Source: Bimastos eiseni
Lineage: Eukaryota; Annelida; Clitellata; Crassiclitellata; Lumbricidae
Assembly (NCBI GenBank): GCA_959347315.1
Contig: OY365810.1
Location: forward strand, 1,354,334 to 1,418,333
Reading direction: 5' to 3'
DNA: 64,000 nt
In this document: piece by piece, positions 44,331 through 56,825 of the stretch
Numbering within the stretch: the stretch's first letter is position 1
Layout: every line of letters begins with the position of its first letter
The notes under the pieces: generated by a model
Database searches by the model: none
What the model was told of the DNA's origin: nothing
Seen by the model: the letters and a program-made list of their open reading frames with translations, nothing else
Made by a program: the position numbers and the translations under genes

Positions 44331-46408
44331 AAACTGTCTTGAAGTGAATGTCTTGTTCTGTCTCGAACAAGCGGTCTTGATAAGTTTCGCGTGAACTGTC
44401 TTAAAATCTTTCGCGGCAATATAAAAACTGGTCTCAGGAATTTGTGCTATATACATTATAAGTTTCAAATTGAAATTACAAATAAACATTATTCCCGAAA
44501 ACTGATACATTAGCATTTTTCAGCAGTTTATATACGATCAGTTGTCTTTTACTGTCTCGTACTGTCTTGAATTGTTAATTGAAATATTTGTAATAAATGT
44601 ATTTTCACTTGCGATATTATTACAGACTGCAAAAGGTATTTTTACTACAATGGAAAATTCCTGCAGGAACCTAAGGTGATCGCTTACGTATAATAGGAGC
44701 CATCTACAAAAGATAACGACGACAAACGGGTGCATCCAAAAGAGAAAACGTGCATCACGGAACTCTAGAATTTAGAAGATTTTTTATTATTCAGTCCGTT
44801 AGTCTGTGAATGAGGACATTTTAAATTGAACACATTGTCGAATCTATGACTTATTCACATGTGCTATCAAAATTTAGGCCTATATCACTAAAAATAGGGC
44901 TGTATCGAATGGGTGATTTTCGTTATTTGACAGAATACGAATAATTGTACCGACTATTCGGCCAAATACGACTTGCTCACGGTTTCTAGAAATATTTGTT
45001 GCCTATAACTGGCTTAGACCTATTCTCTTCCTCCAGCTGTCCGAGCTCTGCGACCTTTTAAGATAATTGAGGGACATAGTGTCATTTACATAAACCATTT
45101 ACTCTTTTTCTATCAGAAATTATTCAAGATTCTAGTTTAGCTTGTAGTTCTATGTTCGCCTTTTCATCTGCATTATGACCATTTGTGAAAGCTGACACTT
45201 TATGATAGAGACAATGAAACTGGTAGGGATAGTTGATTAGTGAATTAATTTGACTTAGAACGGACGATATCTACTTAACCTTTGGCATGCTTAGTCAATA
45301 TCTGCTCAATCTTACGATATCTTCTCTGTTAATGAATATGTGTTCTACATATTTTCGCTTAATTTAAACTGACAAATCGCAATAAGATTGCAAGTACAGT
45401 ATAAACGGATGATAACAAGTTATTACAGGAGTCGTTGCCCTACTTAACGTTACTGCAGCCATACATGTAAATAGACTAAACAGTTTTACAATTCCTAAAA
45501 AGGCTTGAAAAATAATCTCACTTAGGCTTAAGCAGCGACACTTTCATATAAAACCTTTAACTAGTAATCCTTGACAGTCTATTCACAAATCGTCTATTAT
45601 TCGACCAGCCTATAGCCTACGTCTACTCTGTCCATAAATATGCAGGCCCACCTACATGGTACTCCGACTTAGCATTCAAATAGCCTACAATGATACGGCA
45701 TAAGCGAGGGAACCACCAGAGTTTAAAAGCGATCTGTGGACGACGGTTTAGAGATTCGACCCCGAGTTTTGCATCGAAAAGCAGTTTCGATGATTATAAG
45801 CCTATAGCTCTCAGACTTGAGGCGCAAAAATATTTGTTTGTTGCGATATTTTAGTTTGTTAAAGCTGTGTACACCGTCGAATTGCTGACCGTAGTGTCAA
45901 TGTGGTATAGACTGCCGACTGACTGTCTTTTTGTTGTCGCTAAAAAAAAGTATGGTGGACCTATGATCTTCGAATAATATTATATTAAACAATCGTTTAG
46001 GTTTATTGGATTAAGTGTTTAACCCAATGATTTGTCTCCAGCAAACAACATAATCCTTATTCAGCGGACTGTACAGAAGATGCCTCTGATGGCAGGGGCT
46101 GGTAGGGTGATCCTGCCAGAAGCCCAGAATCCGGTGGCGTTACAATAATTATGGTGACCTAATGTAGGTCAAATGGACCTAAGCCAAACATTGTGAAAGG
46201 CTTATATTTATCTCAGATGATACATGTATGCTTAAGCAATAATTATCTGCATCCTTTTATAACCTAGACTTTGACGTTCAATTACTGATAACTACTTGAG
46301 AACCTCTCAAAGTAAATTGTAGGCCTAGTCGCAAATGTATTTAGCGAAACAAACCCGACAGCTTGAACAACTTTTAACATATCTCGTTGTTAGTAGCATC
46401 AACTGTGT
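44331..46408. other. No gene recognised (unit B equivalent of 15,720-17,984)
   Basis: AT-rich, collinear with A apart from the 174-bp insertion at 45,069. The 95-codon frame of A at 16,939 is interrupted here. Confidence 0.4.
45069..45242. mobile_element. 174-bp insertion with possible AATT target duplication (unit B only)
   Basis: AATT occurs at 45,065-45,068 and 45,243-45,246, whereas unit A has the site once near 16,476. No inverted ends or poly-A are obvious, so the element type is unknown. Confidence 0.5.
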
Positions 46409-46478
46409 TAACCCATAACCCTAAACCCTAACCCTGAACGACCCTAACGACGCCCAACCTAACCCTAACCGACCCACA
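46409..46478 (+). repeat. Interstitial telomere-like CCCTAA tract (unit B)
   Basis: Counterpart of 17,985-18,052, with taaccctaaaccctaaccc-like runs. Confidence 0.75.
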
Positions 46479-46823
46479 CAAAATGCAAACTGAATTGTAA
46501 TGACTTTGATCCCGTTCTTCGTTCAACGCTATTGATCGACGGGCAAACATTTTGCATGGAGGTTTTATTCATTGGAAGATATTGTGCGCGGCGACTGTTC
46601 ACTCAGCGACTTCGACCTCTCAACCCACAGAAATATTACAGGTCTGCGATGGTTTTCTGCATGTCAAATATACGACATTAACATTGACCCTGACCATAAC
46701 CGACCCTCACGATGCATTTTAAATAGGCCTGGAGCTTGTGCGGTCCAAACTTCGGCTTCTCAACGCAGGGAAAAATAACTTCTACGGCCAAAGATTCTTA
46801 GCATGATGTCTAAAGACGATATT

Positions 46824-46955
46824 AACCCTAACCCTAAACGACCCTAACGACGCCTAACCTGACCCTATCCGACCCACAAAATGCCTAACATGACCATAAC
46901 GACCCTCACGATGCTCACGATGCCTAACCTGACCCTTACCGACCCTCATGACGCA
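46824..46955 (+). repeat. Second telomere-like/minisatellite tract (unit B)
   Basis: Counterpart of 18,477-18,635, shorter by about one diverged unit. Confidence 0.7.
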
Positions 46956-47454
46956 TAATTTTTAAATTATCTGTTTTTTACAGTGCGCAATTGCATGCGC
47001 AAAGGACGTTTTCTTCCGCTAAATGTTGAGTGTTCGACCGTGTAAGTATCATTTTCTTATACAGTCCTTAATAATTATCTTACACGCTACCTAAAATTAA
47101 CTTTCTTACTTGTTTCGATTTTCATTAGATTTTCCATTGACCTAATCAGCTAAGTATGTTGATTCATAACTATAGTCTCAGAAGTGGTGATGATTGTGGA
47201 TCATAGAGTGGCTCATGGTATTTGTGATGTTTGTGGCTCACATCATTGTTCTTTGCACGAAACGTATTAAATGATTTTCTTGAAGTATTGAAAATTTACA
47301 TAAATTCAATGAAATTCGAGACTCGACAGTTGTTCTCTGTCTCATCTCAACCAGTTGTTTATTAATTTGCAGCAATATTTCATGAATCGCTTACGGCAGA
47401 AACAAAACGGATTTCCTCGACAACTGAAACAGTCTTGATTCCATCTTATATGAA

Positions 47455-47670
47455 CGTGCTCGATGGAGTAGTAGCTTACGAGCTGGACTGACAATCGAGA
47501 GACCAGGGTTTTAGTCTCTGTTCCTCCTGCGACAACTTATCCAGCTCAGTTATATCGAGAAAACTGACCGTGCACAGTCGCCGAGGGAGAAAATTTATCA
47601 CCCATATGCCGAGACTAAGAAAATTAAATGGTTAGCACCTCATTCCGATGGCTGTGACAGGACCATCTCA
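47455..47670 (+). mobile_element. tRNA-derived SINE-like sequence (unit B)
   Basis: Same head as 19,131-19,350 (tggagtagtagcttacgagc, ctggactgacaatcgagaga). Confidence 0.55.
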
Positions 47671-47794
47671 AGAGACGCTCCTCTCCCTTCCTCTCCTCTG
47701 CCTACATCTTCTCCTTCTTCTCATCATTCTTCCTCTTTCTTTTCTTTCGCTTCCTCTTTATCGTCCTCTTTGTCCTCCTGCTATTCTTCTACTT

Positions 47795-47807
47795 TATCAT
47801 CATCATT

Positions 47808-47845
<38 letters not shown>

Positions 47846-47906
47846 TATCATCATCGTCATCGTCGTCGTCGTCGTCATCGTCATCGTCATCGTCATCATC
47901 ATCATT
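47795..47906 (+). repeat. TCA/TCG trinucleotide microsatellite (unit B)
   Basis: Shorter than the unit A tract and with more TCG interruptions. Confidence 0.95.
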
Positions 47907-48559
47907 TTCTCTCTACATCTTTCTCTTCTTTATCATCATCATCACCAATTCACCATGACCTTCCCTTCTTCTTCACTTACTTATCTTCTTAAACCTTTTC
48001 CATTTTCGCTTTCAACTCTATCTTTGAACATAATTTGAATTTGCGTATGTTCAGAGAAACTCTGAGTTTTGATTGAACCTCCTTGATCTTTGCTAAGTCC
48101 TGGCGAACCCCGTCACGTTCCCACCAAAGAATCAGTCATCTAAATACTACAGTTTGAACTGTGACGAAGTTGCTAGCTGCGTGGACAACCATTGGCTCAT
48201 TTTCTTGGATGAGGCAGCCAGAGTGCCGTTACAAATCTAAACAGCTGAAACTCTAAATTCAGTTAAGTATACAGGTAATAACATGCCCCTGGGTCATTCG
48301 TTGCCCGTGGAATCTTGCAGATAATCCCTAAATTTAACGATTGTGCCTATAATAATTAAAACTTTCCCAGAATCTGCGTCATCTTCCGTCGACGCCAAAA
48401 GTACACACACTGGACCTTTAGGCCTAAGACTGGTTGGCAGAGATGACTTATAGAAGGTGATGAGTTCATTCAAGTGGAGCAGCGAATGAAATCATCGTTG
48501 ACACAGTTTGGAAACACGTGGCAACATGTATATATACATACATATATATATATATGACA

Positions 48560-51500
48560 ACAACGTATATTTTTTTGTACCCAATGAGAATAACAAGGAA
48601 CAGAAAGAGTAAACAGTAAAAAGCTTTAGCTGGGCACAACAGGGAGGATAAAAACCCAAATAGGACCTAAGTCACGTTAGCAGGGCCCTATATGTAATAA
48701 GAAACATTTCGGCAGTTGTCGAGATTCGTACCACAGAAGTAATCTTTTATCATCTCTTACTTAGTTAACTAAGATATGACATAAATATAAAGTTTATGCA
48801 CATGTTAGCCAGGCGACACCATAAGTATGTACTCCCGGTAGGATTTCTTAAATGCAACAATATTAGGTATCAATTTTATGGCATCTGGAATATCATTCCA
48901 AGCCTTAGTTAGGACCAGCATATTTAATTGAAACTTTCTAGTATTTGTTCTAGCATAACTAGATCTGTAATTAAGATCAGAGGAAGAGCGCAGCGAGTAA
49001 GAATTGACCTCAGATATAGATTTGAGATATCTGTTGAATACAGAAGGCAAATGATTATGATTATATTTGTACATAAATTCAACTGTCTGACACATAGTTA
49101 ATTGATTAATCTTTAGTAAATCTGTCTGCTTGAAGATGAGATCAGCCTGAGCAGAAGAAGAGCAACCACCAACGATGCGAACTGCTCTCTTTTGAGGAGC
49201 AGTTAATTGTTAAGCCTTGACGGATAATTGGATGCCCAGACGATATTACAATAACTTAAATAGGGGTGTACCATTGTATAATATAAATTTTTTCGTATGT
49301 TAATCGGCAATAGATGAGCTACTCTAGATAAAATTGAAAGGTTTTTTTTAAATTTTGGTAGAGATATTTTGAATATGGTCATTCCATGTTAGATGGCTGC
49401 TAATCCGAATACCTAAACATTTGGCCGAATTCACCTTCGGTACACCCTATTTAATGAGGGCCAAAGGTGATATACATTTCACTTGTTGGTATCTGTCAAT
49501 GAGATAATTTTTGAACCAAGCTAAGGCAGTATCTCGTATTCCTAGGTTTTCAAGTTTGAGGAAGAGAATTTCATGATTAACCGAATCAAATGCTTTTGCG
49601 ACGTCAAAGAACTCACCTATCACATATTCATTACGATCAATTGCAGCCGATATATTATCTTGGACATTAATGAAGTGACATCAATGTGGAATGTCCAGGC
49701 TGGAAACCATATTGGAATGGATAGAGTAATCCTATGGTGTCAATATACTTATATAAACGTGTGTACATAACCATTTCAAGTAGCTTTAAGAAATAAGGGA
49801 GGATTGATATTGGCCTGTAATTGGTGATATCTTCCTTACTAAACCCTGTTTAAACACAGACCTTAGCTGTTTTCAAGGGATTGGGTATAATTCCGGTATT
49901 CAACGAGCAATTGATTTTAGCAGTTAAAGGATTTATAATAAGAGGAAGTAGGGGCTGATAATGCTAGGATTGATATCGTCTGGTCCTGTGCTATGTATTG
50001 CTTTCAAAGCTGCTCCGAGTGCAAGTATTTCTTCAGCAGAAGTCGGGTATTCTGCAAATGAAGAAAGACTAGGAGTACCCAGATAAGAGGCAACTGGCTT
50101 AATTGGCTGTGGTATTTTGGCAATCACTTCATGCGCAATATTTGTAAAATAATTATTGAATGTGTTAGCCATAAGACTATTGTCTGTAATTTTAGACCCA
50201 TTAGATGTTATGCATTTTATTAGTGAATCATTTGGTTTAACTTTGAGTATTAACTTTATAGTCTGCCACGTACGCCTTAAATCATTTTGATGTTTAGTAA
50301 ATTCCATAGCATAAAAATTCTTTTCAGCTTTTCTGTAGAATGAATTAAATCTGTTTTTATACATTATGTATTTATTTTTTTATTTAGTGACGGATTTTTA
50401 ATAAAAACAGGGTAAAGAGCATTTCTAGTCTTACTAGATTTATACAGGGCAGGTGTCATCCGAGGCTTCTCATAAATTACCTCATTTTTGGGAATTTTTT
50501 TAGTAAGAGGAAAGGCAAGGTCATAGGTCATTTTTATCTTGATCATATGCCAGAGTAACGTTCTGAGTATCACAAGCTTCCATTATAGGAGACCAATCGA
50601 GACCAGCGAGGATTGCCCTGAAGTATTCCTCTGCAGTTAAGTCAAATCGCCTCGAGGGAATACCAGAGAGACCCGGGAATCGCGTAGGAGTGAGATCAGC
50701 CCAAACAAGAATTGGAAGGTGATCCGATAAGTCCTCCAGTAGTATGGTAGGTTTAACTATTTTAGAAGTGCAATTTGTTAATATATTATCAATGAGTGAT
50801 GCAGAGGGTGTAGTAATTCGCGTTGGTTGGGAAATTGTCGGTAAGAAGTGAAATGACGACATGATATTATAGAAAGTCCCAGTCGACCTGTGGTCCTGAA
50901 ATTTGAATAGGTCGACGTTAAAATCGCCCATGATGAACATATCTTTAGCCTGAGATTGAATGATTGATAACAGGATATCCCACTCTTGATTGAACATATC
51001 TAAATTACTGCCAGGCGGCCTATAAACAGATGCAACAAAAAAATTGGATCCATTTACCATAGGAAAATTCAAGAACAGGGATTCATATGCAGCATGACTG
51101 AAGCAAACTGGCGGCAAATGAAATGGGTGGAAAGTTAAGATATCTTTGACAAAGAGACCTACGCCCCCTCCTCTTCCAGTTACTCGGCTCTTATGCTCAA
51201 AGTTATGGCCACGGATATAAATAGATTGTGCAGAGATTGCATCAAGCCAGGTCTCTGTGACCGCCAGAACATCAATAGATAGCGAATTTTGCAGCAATTC
51301 TATCTTAGACAAGTTGGAGGATATGTTCCGGCAGTTTATATGCATAAAGGAAGTCGGGTGGTCTTTAGAATTGCAAGCATGAGAGAGGGAGAAAGGGTTG
51401 TTATAGATGCTGTTTGCTGGTCTGATTGAGTAGTAGTTATCGTCTGGATCCAGATCGGGACTATTCAACTAGAATTGACTATCATCCGGGTCAGTGAATA

Positions 51501-51720
51501 TATCCATCCGTGGGCCTTCATTCATTGCCTTTATGTTAGTACATACTCCTCCCATCTCATGGATACATCCCATAAATTGATTTTCTGATTAAATGTGATA
51601 AAATGGTAGCACCCTAGGAAGACATTCCGTACAATACCAGTTACCTCGGCAGGGAGCAGGAGCATTGAAATGCAATGCACGATAATGGGCTAGGCAAATT
51701 AAGAGACAGAATAAAAACTA
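48560..51720 (-). mobile_element. Inactive CR1/L2/Jockey-type LINE (unit B)
   Basis: Same insertion and the same missing FADD segment as 20,310-23,520. The endonuclease frame is open for 315 codons (50,521-51,468) with VASVYRPPGSNLDMF, MGDFNVDLF and DHLPILVW, but a stop near 51,470 separates it from the finger region. About 62 bp of the 5' part are deleted near 51,697. Confidence 0.85.
50521..51468 (-). pseudogene. LINE APE-type endonuclease stretch (unit B)
   Basis: Minus-strand frame of 315 codons from MNSPDLDPDD through INCRNISSNLSKIELLQNSL, AVTETWLDA, RGGGVGLFVKDIL, YRPPGSN, GDFNVDLF and SDHLPILVW. The frame then leaves before the RT. It belongs to a dead element. Confidence 0.8.
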
Positions 51721-51969
51721 TTCAAGTTTCAGTCCAAACTCAATCAACTAAACAAGAACAGTCATGAGCATGAGAAGACAACTAAGAGGAGAAATCTGCA
51801 TTTACGTACAATAATAATGTAATTTCCTTAACTAATTAACTATTCGAGCGGAAACATTGTCACTTAAGGAAACTGATGTATACAACCTTGCACAAACCAC
51901 CATCAGAGAACTAACCTCCAAAGAACCCATACATAAACGATTAGTGGCAAGTAGTGTCAACTAACATAA

Positions 51970-52200
51970 TAATGGTTTCGTGATGGTCGCTGATCGAGTA
52001 GTCGATTGGTTGATTCGATTTGGTTGATTATTGGTTGATTCGATTTGGAATTCAAGAGAGAAATTCTATTAAGAGAAAAGCGAAATAATTTGCGAATTCC
52101 AACGAGGGTTTTACTTGGTGAGGCAAGTGGTCGACTGTTTGTGGCTGACACCGAATTTCTTCATGATGGTCTCATTTTTATATTCAAATTTTGTTTATAG
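51970..52200 (+). pseudogene. 3' end of another propeller gene copy (unit B)
   Basis: Same relic as 23,787-23,997, ending with LLGEASGRLFVADTEFLHDG and a FIFKF-like tail. It has an added local repeat of ttggttgattcgattt near 52,008-52,045. Confidence 0.75.
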
Positions 52201-52229
52201 GACGAAAGAGAATTTTTTTGATTGAAATT

Positions 52230-53602
52230 GTCGATGCGTTAATTCGTTGTCAATTTGACAGCAGGCCCTTAATTTGTCAAATTTGCGGGTAAGCCCGTTT
52301 CAATTGAAACATTTGCAACATGGTTAACGCGGCCCTGCCCCGTTGAAATTCGACTGTTGTCAGGTAGTAATGCGCCTTTTTTCAAGCTGCTTATGACTAG
52401 TTTGTATTGCATGGTTGGGCGGGGAGGGGTCGCTATGTAAATGCAAAATAAATTAATGACTTTAGGTAAAGTCTGTTAGTCAACATCCAAGAGTGAAGAT
52501 CAATAAGAGTTCAATCGATAGAACGTATTAATGTGAACTGAGCCGATGATGGACCATGTACGCAAGCCTGGGCATCATCTACAATAGGACATTTGCCCTA
52601 TGCTCAGCAAGAAAACTGGGTTGTCGGCAGTAAAAGGAAGGTGGAGGGTGAGGCGGAGCACCGAGCCCTGGAGAACGCAAGATTTAACCCCATTCCAATG
52701 AGTGGCAATGACTCCTGAAGTCTCCATGGACTACACTCTGCGAGTAGGCCTATTAGGCTAATACATAAAACTACATATATCACAAGGGCGAAGGGCGATA
52801 AGATTATACGCAGTTGGTCACGCTCGCTGCTGGCCGATAAGGCCTCTGGTTACATTTTTATTGGGGGATGTCACCCAAGTCATGCGGATATCAGTTGTAG
52901 GTTACGTAGGACTTTGTACCTAGGCTTACATGTACATTGTAGTACCGATAAATGCGATCTGATCCGTAGTGTCACTGATAACACGCCAGTGAATACTTTA
53001 AAAAATGATAGGCCAACTTGAAACACGATCACCTAAGGCCCATGACGAAAATGAGGACCCAAATTTAGGCCTACAGGTTTTTATCTCGAACAAATGACTT
53101 CTTATCTGGTCATTTTTAATTAAGTAATTACCCGTTACCTTATATTTGGATTGAATTTCCTATAGAATGCTACTGTGGTCCAGCACAACTTTGTTTATTG
53201 CTAAGTTCAGTCTATATTGCCATGGCTGGGCGGGGAGCGTATCTGAGTCAGTTTCTTGAAGGGTGCCACACTGAGTTATTGAAATTGATTAATTAAATGA
53301 TTGACAAACCACCTGTCATATTATGAAACCAAGTTATCGTAAGTTGGTCACCAGATGATCATTCAAATAACACTTTCCCTTCTGACTTTACATTACCTAC
53401 TTTTTTGCTAATACAATGTATGTCGGGGCTGCGACGCAAAAGTCAGCCCTTGCAAGCAAACGTGACAACGTTGGACAACGCTCGCATTAAATTAACCTAG
53501 CCTTGTCAACCTCCCAGATACTGAATCATGATATCTTATCCGTAAACGCGTAGGCCTGCATTGTATTTGACTTTATACTTAACTTAGGGCCTGTGTCATT
53601 CA
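52230..53602. other. Non-coding stretch nearly identical to 25,586-26,905
   Basis: No gene recognised. It carries about 62 bp absent from unit A near 53,345-53,406. Confidence 0.5.
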
Positions 53603-53998
53603 TTGATTAGATCTGCTGTTGTCATAATTGTGTTGGTGTCCTCATTGTCTCGTAAGCAGCGCTGCTAAGCGCAGGAAATACTGGTGTTTGTTGTTTCAGA
53701 AAGGAAATATTCAAGGCATCGATTCACTGTCAGAAACGATTAAAGTCAAAAGTGACCAAAGCGTTACTTATAAAACTAAGCGCTACAACCAGTATATTCT
53801 ATGTCGCTGCTTCAGGTGAGAGGGATTGTCCAGATATATAATATAGTGTAATAGATCAATTGAGTTGCGTGGAGTCACAACGGTGAAGAATCAGCCGATT
53901 ATATTGCTACATGAATAATATTATGTTTCCATGCATTGTGTATATGAAAGTAACATATCGGTTATATTTATCAACGAAATGTAGATTCAATTTTGAAG
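53603..53998 (+). pseudogene. Diverged relic of the secreted-protein gene (unit B)
   Basis: Equivalent of 26,906-27,301 at a constant offset of 26,697. It has the same lost ATG and frame change. The last donor reads gtcaga where A has gtgagc. Confidence 0.6.
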
Positions 53999-54176
53999 GT
54001 CAGATCCAGGTGTGGGACGCAGGATTGACTCACTCTAGTTACATTTTGTACTCTAGAGTTCATGATAGCCTACCTGCAGACAAAATGGAATTTAAGCTGC
54101 AATTAAATTCATCATCATCTTCATCATTTCACGCGGTATCCGGACATCCCTCAACATTACCCCTCGGACATTCCCC

Positions 54177-54316
54177 AGACATTTCTCCCCAGACAATTCT
54201 CTCCAGACATTTCTTCCCAGACATTTCTCCCCAGACATTTCTCCCCAGACATTTCTCCCCAGACATTTCTCCCCAGACATTTCTCCCCAGACATTTCTCC
54301 CCAGACATTTCCTCTA
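54177..54316 (+). repeat. 14-bp minisatellite, 10 units (unit B)
   Basis: Units of agacatttctcccc with two variant units at 54,191 and 54,205. One unit more than in A. Confidence 0.95.
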
Positions 54317-54821
54317 GAACATTTCCACGGACATTCCTCCGTTTGACCACTTACCCAGCATAAATATTTATGCGACAGCGCATTTTATTGACTATTTAAA
54401 TTTATCAATAATTACTTAAATACAATGTGTAATATATTATGTGCAATGCATTGTAATCTTGGCGAAATCACAGATTTGTCTGTAAAATATAAGCACGCAG
54501 TCATTAACATGTACATTATATTCGAATTCAAGTTGGCTGAAGCAGAAGCTTTTTTGATGAAAATAATTCTTCATAATATTGAAGTTGGATTGATGCAAAG
54601 AATCATGCATAAATGGAAACCTAGATTGATGAAAAGAAGTCTCCTTAAACAGAATCTGCACTGATCAGATTATCAGCGTTACTTATTGTGCGTAATTAGA
54701 ATAAGATGCCTGAATGATGGGTCAATGTAAAAACAATCTGTTAAGTGTGTTAGAGAGCGCTGATAGCTGTGTGCATCATTGTGTTATTGACTCATACGTA
54801 GGCCTGTAAGCCGTCTAAGAT

Positions 54822-55128
54822 TGGTAGTACTGATGTCGAAGATAGGACATATTGCAAAGTGACGGGAGATATGGCACTTATAGCAGTTATGTTTAATGGG
54901 TTGCCGCGTCAAGATTGGGCAATATTAAAGTAAACGGTTTTGGTGTTTAGGAGAGTGATGATAGGAGTACGTATCATGGTGCTATACAAGACCGGCAGTT
55001 CTGATGTCGAAGTTTGGACATATTGCAAAGTAACGGGAGATTTATGGTACATAAAACAGTTCTGTTGGGTTTCCGCGTCAAGATTGGGTGATGTACAAAT
55101 AAGCGGTCTAATACTGTTTGTTTTGGTG
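54822..55128 (+). repeat. Diverged direct duplication (unit B)
   Basis: Identical by eye to 28,112-28,418 at an offset of 26,710. Confidence 0.8.
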
Positions 55129-55745
55129 TCGAAGTGAGGCCATAATGCAATTGCATTAGAAGTTAAGGATGTGCTAAATTGCTAATCTGTAGGAAAGACC
55201 GGTAAATTTCAAACACTTTGGCTGCTAACTTTCTGCTAAATCAGGCCGTTTATAGGATGCACAACTCTCTCTTTCATTGGCTCCCGGCGTTGCTTATAGG
55301 CTTATTAATGGTTACTGAAAGCCAATACCCAATACGGCATCGCGTCGTTCATCATTATCGCTGCGAATGTAGTCTTTGGACTGCTAATTGTCAAACAATT
55401 GAAGTGGATGTTACGTTTCGTATATGATTATTCTTCATAATTATTATAATTAATTGAATGCGACAACTTGAGGAGAAGACGGACAGCCTGATGCTCCAGC
55501 CACCAATGACAAAGTAATCCCATTTTTGGACGAAGAGCATCAAGGTATCATTTCAACATTTTAAACAAAATTCTTATTGTATCTATACTCAGCTTTTGCA
55601 TCATTAACAGATATAGTATAGTATAGAAAAGTCAGAATTGTCTCCGAATCCTTCGTGATTTATAGCTACATGTGGTCTAAGCTCTCATGGGTAAGAGAAA
55701 TGTTCGTCACGCGTCTGAAATTTCCAGATGCTGAAGTCCACACTC

Positions 55746-56825
55746 CAGAGGCGTAGCTGAGGGCATGGGGGGGGACATATGCCCCGGGCCCCACTTTGAG
55801 GGAGCGCCAAAATAAGGATGAAAATTATTACATTTTTTATTTTGATGGGTAAAGTTTTGTCCGAACCAAGTTAGCAAGGTTTAATTAATGAAGACTAAAA
55901 CTGTTAATAATTTTGTCTATTTTGATGCAAGCTAATATATCCGAACTAAGTTAATAAAATTTAATTTTGGCTCCCCCAAAATATCTTCAAAATATCTTTT
56001 GGCGCCCCCTTCTTAACTGGCAGTGATTACTAAGTCACGTAAGGGGCGACATAATATTCATGACAAAATGACATCATAAATGTTAGGCTTAACCAGACGT
56101 CATTTTCTTTAAAATCATATTGACCAGCTTCATGTACTTAATGTGGAATATGGTCTCAATATAATATTCACAAATTTGGTATAGTAATTATTTATCTGAA
56201 TTTGGAAAACTCAGAGATTTTTCACACTGTTTATTGGACCGTCCAACATCATCTGTCCCTTGCTCCCGCATCCACCTCTGGCTTTCTATTCTAAACATAA
56301 TCTCACCTTTTCGAGAACTGTTACCCAGACTACTTAACCTGATATTCTACCTGTCAATCTTGGACCAAGACCATACCTACCTTAACAGCTACTCAGTTTG
56401 GAGGTCACGATTGCGATTAAGGTTTAAATGCAAAAGATTTAAATATTAAGTTATTTGACTTTTATGTAGTATGAAATTATGAACGATACGGTTTTGATAC
56501 TTTTGGTTACTTTGACTTATGCAACAAAAGTAACAACCGATGATATGCTTATTATTTTGTGTGGTACAGTGGCAAACAAATTAAGAATTGTAAATATGAA
56601 TATTTTAACTATTTACACTATCTGCAGTACGCTTAAATTGTACTTTTAATTTGTATATAACTATAATAGGCCTATTATAATTTACCCGGTATTGGCCTGT
56701 AGTATATTTTTGCTCTATGAGATTACAGGCCATGCCATCCGCGGCTTGTATTAGATTTTTAGAAAAGGGGCGCCAATTCTGTAGTGTGTCCCCGGGCGAA
56801 AAATACCCTAGCTACGCCTTTGCTG
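55746..56825. mobile_element. hAT-like non-autonomous DNA transposon, 1,080 bp (unit B)
   Basis: Same CAG...GGCGTAGC ends and CACTC flanks (55,741-55,745 and 56,826-56,830) as the unit A element. About 165 bp spanning the junction of the internal duplicated module is missing. Confidence 0.75.
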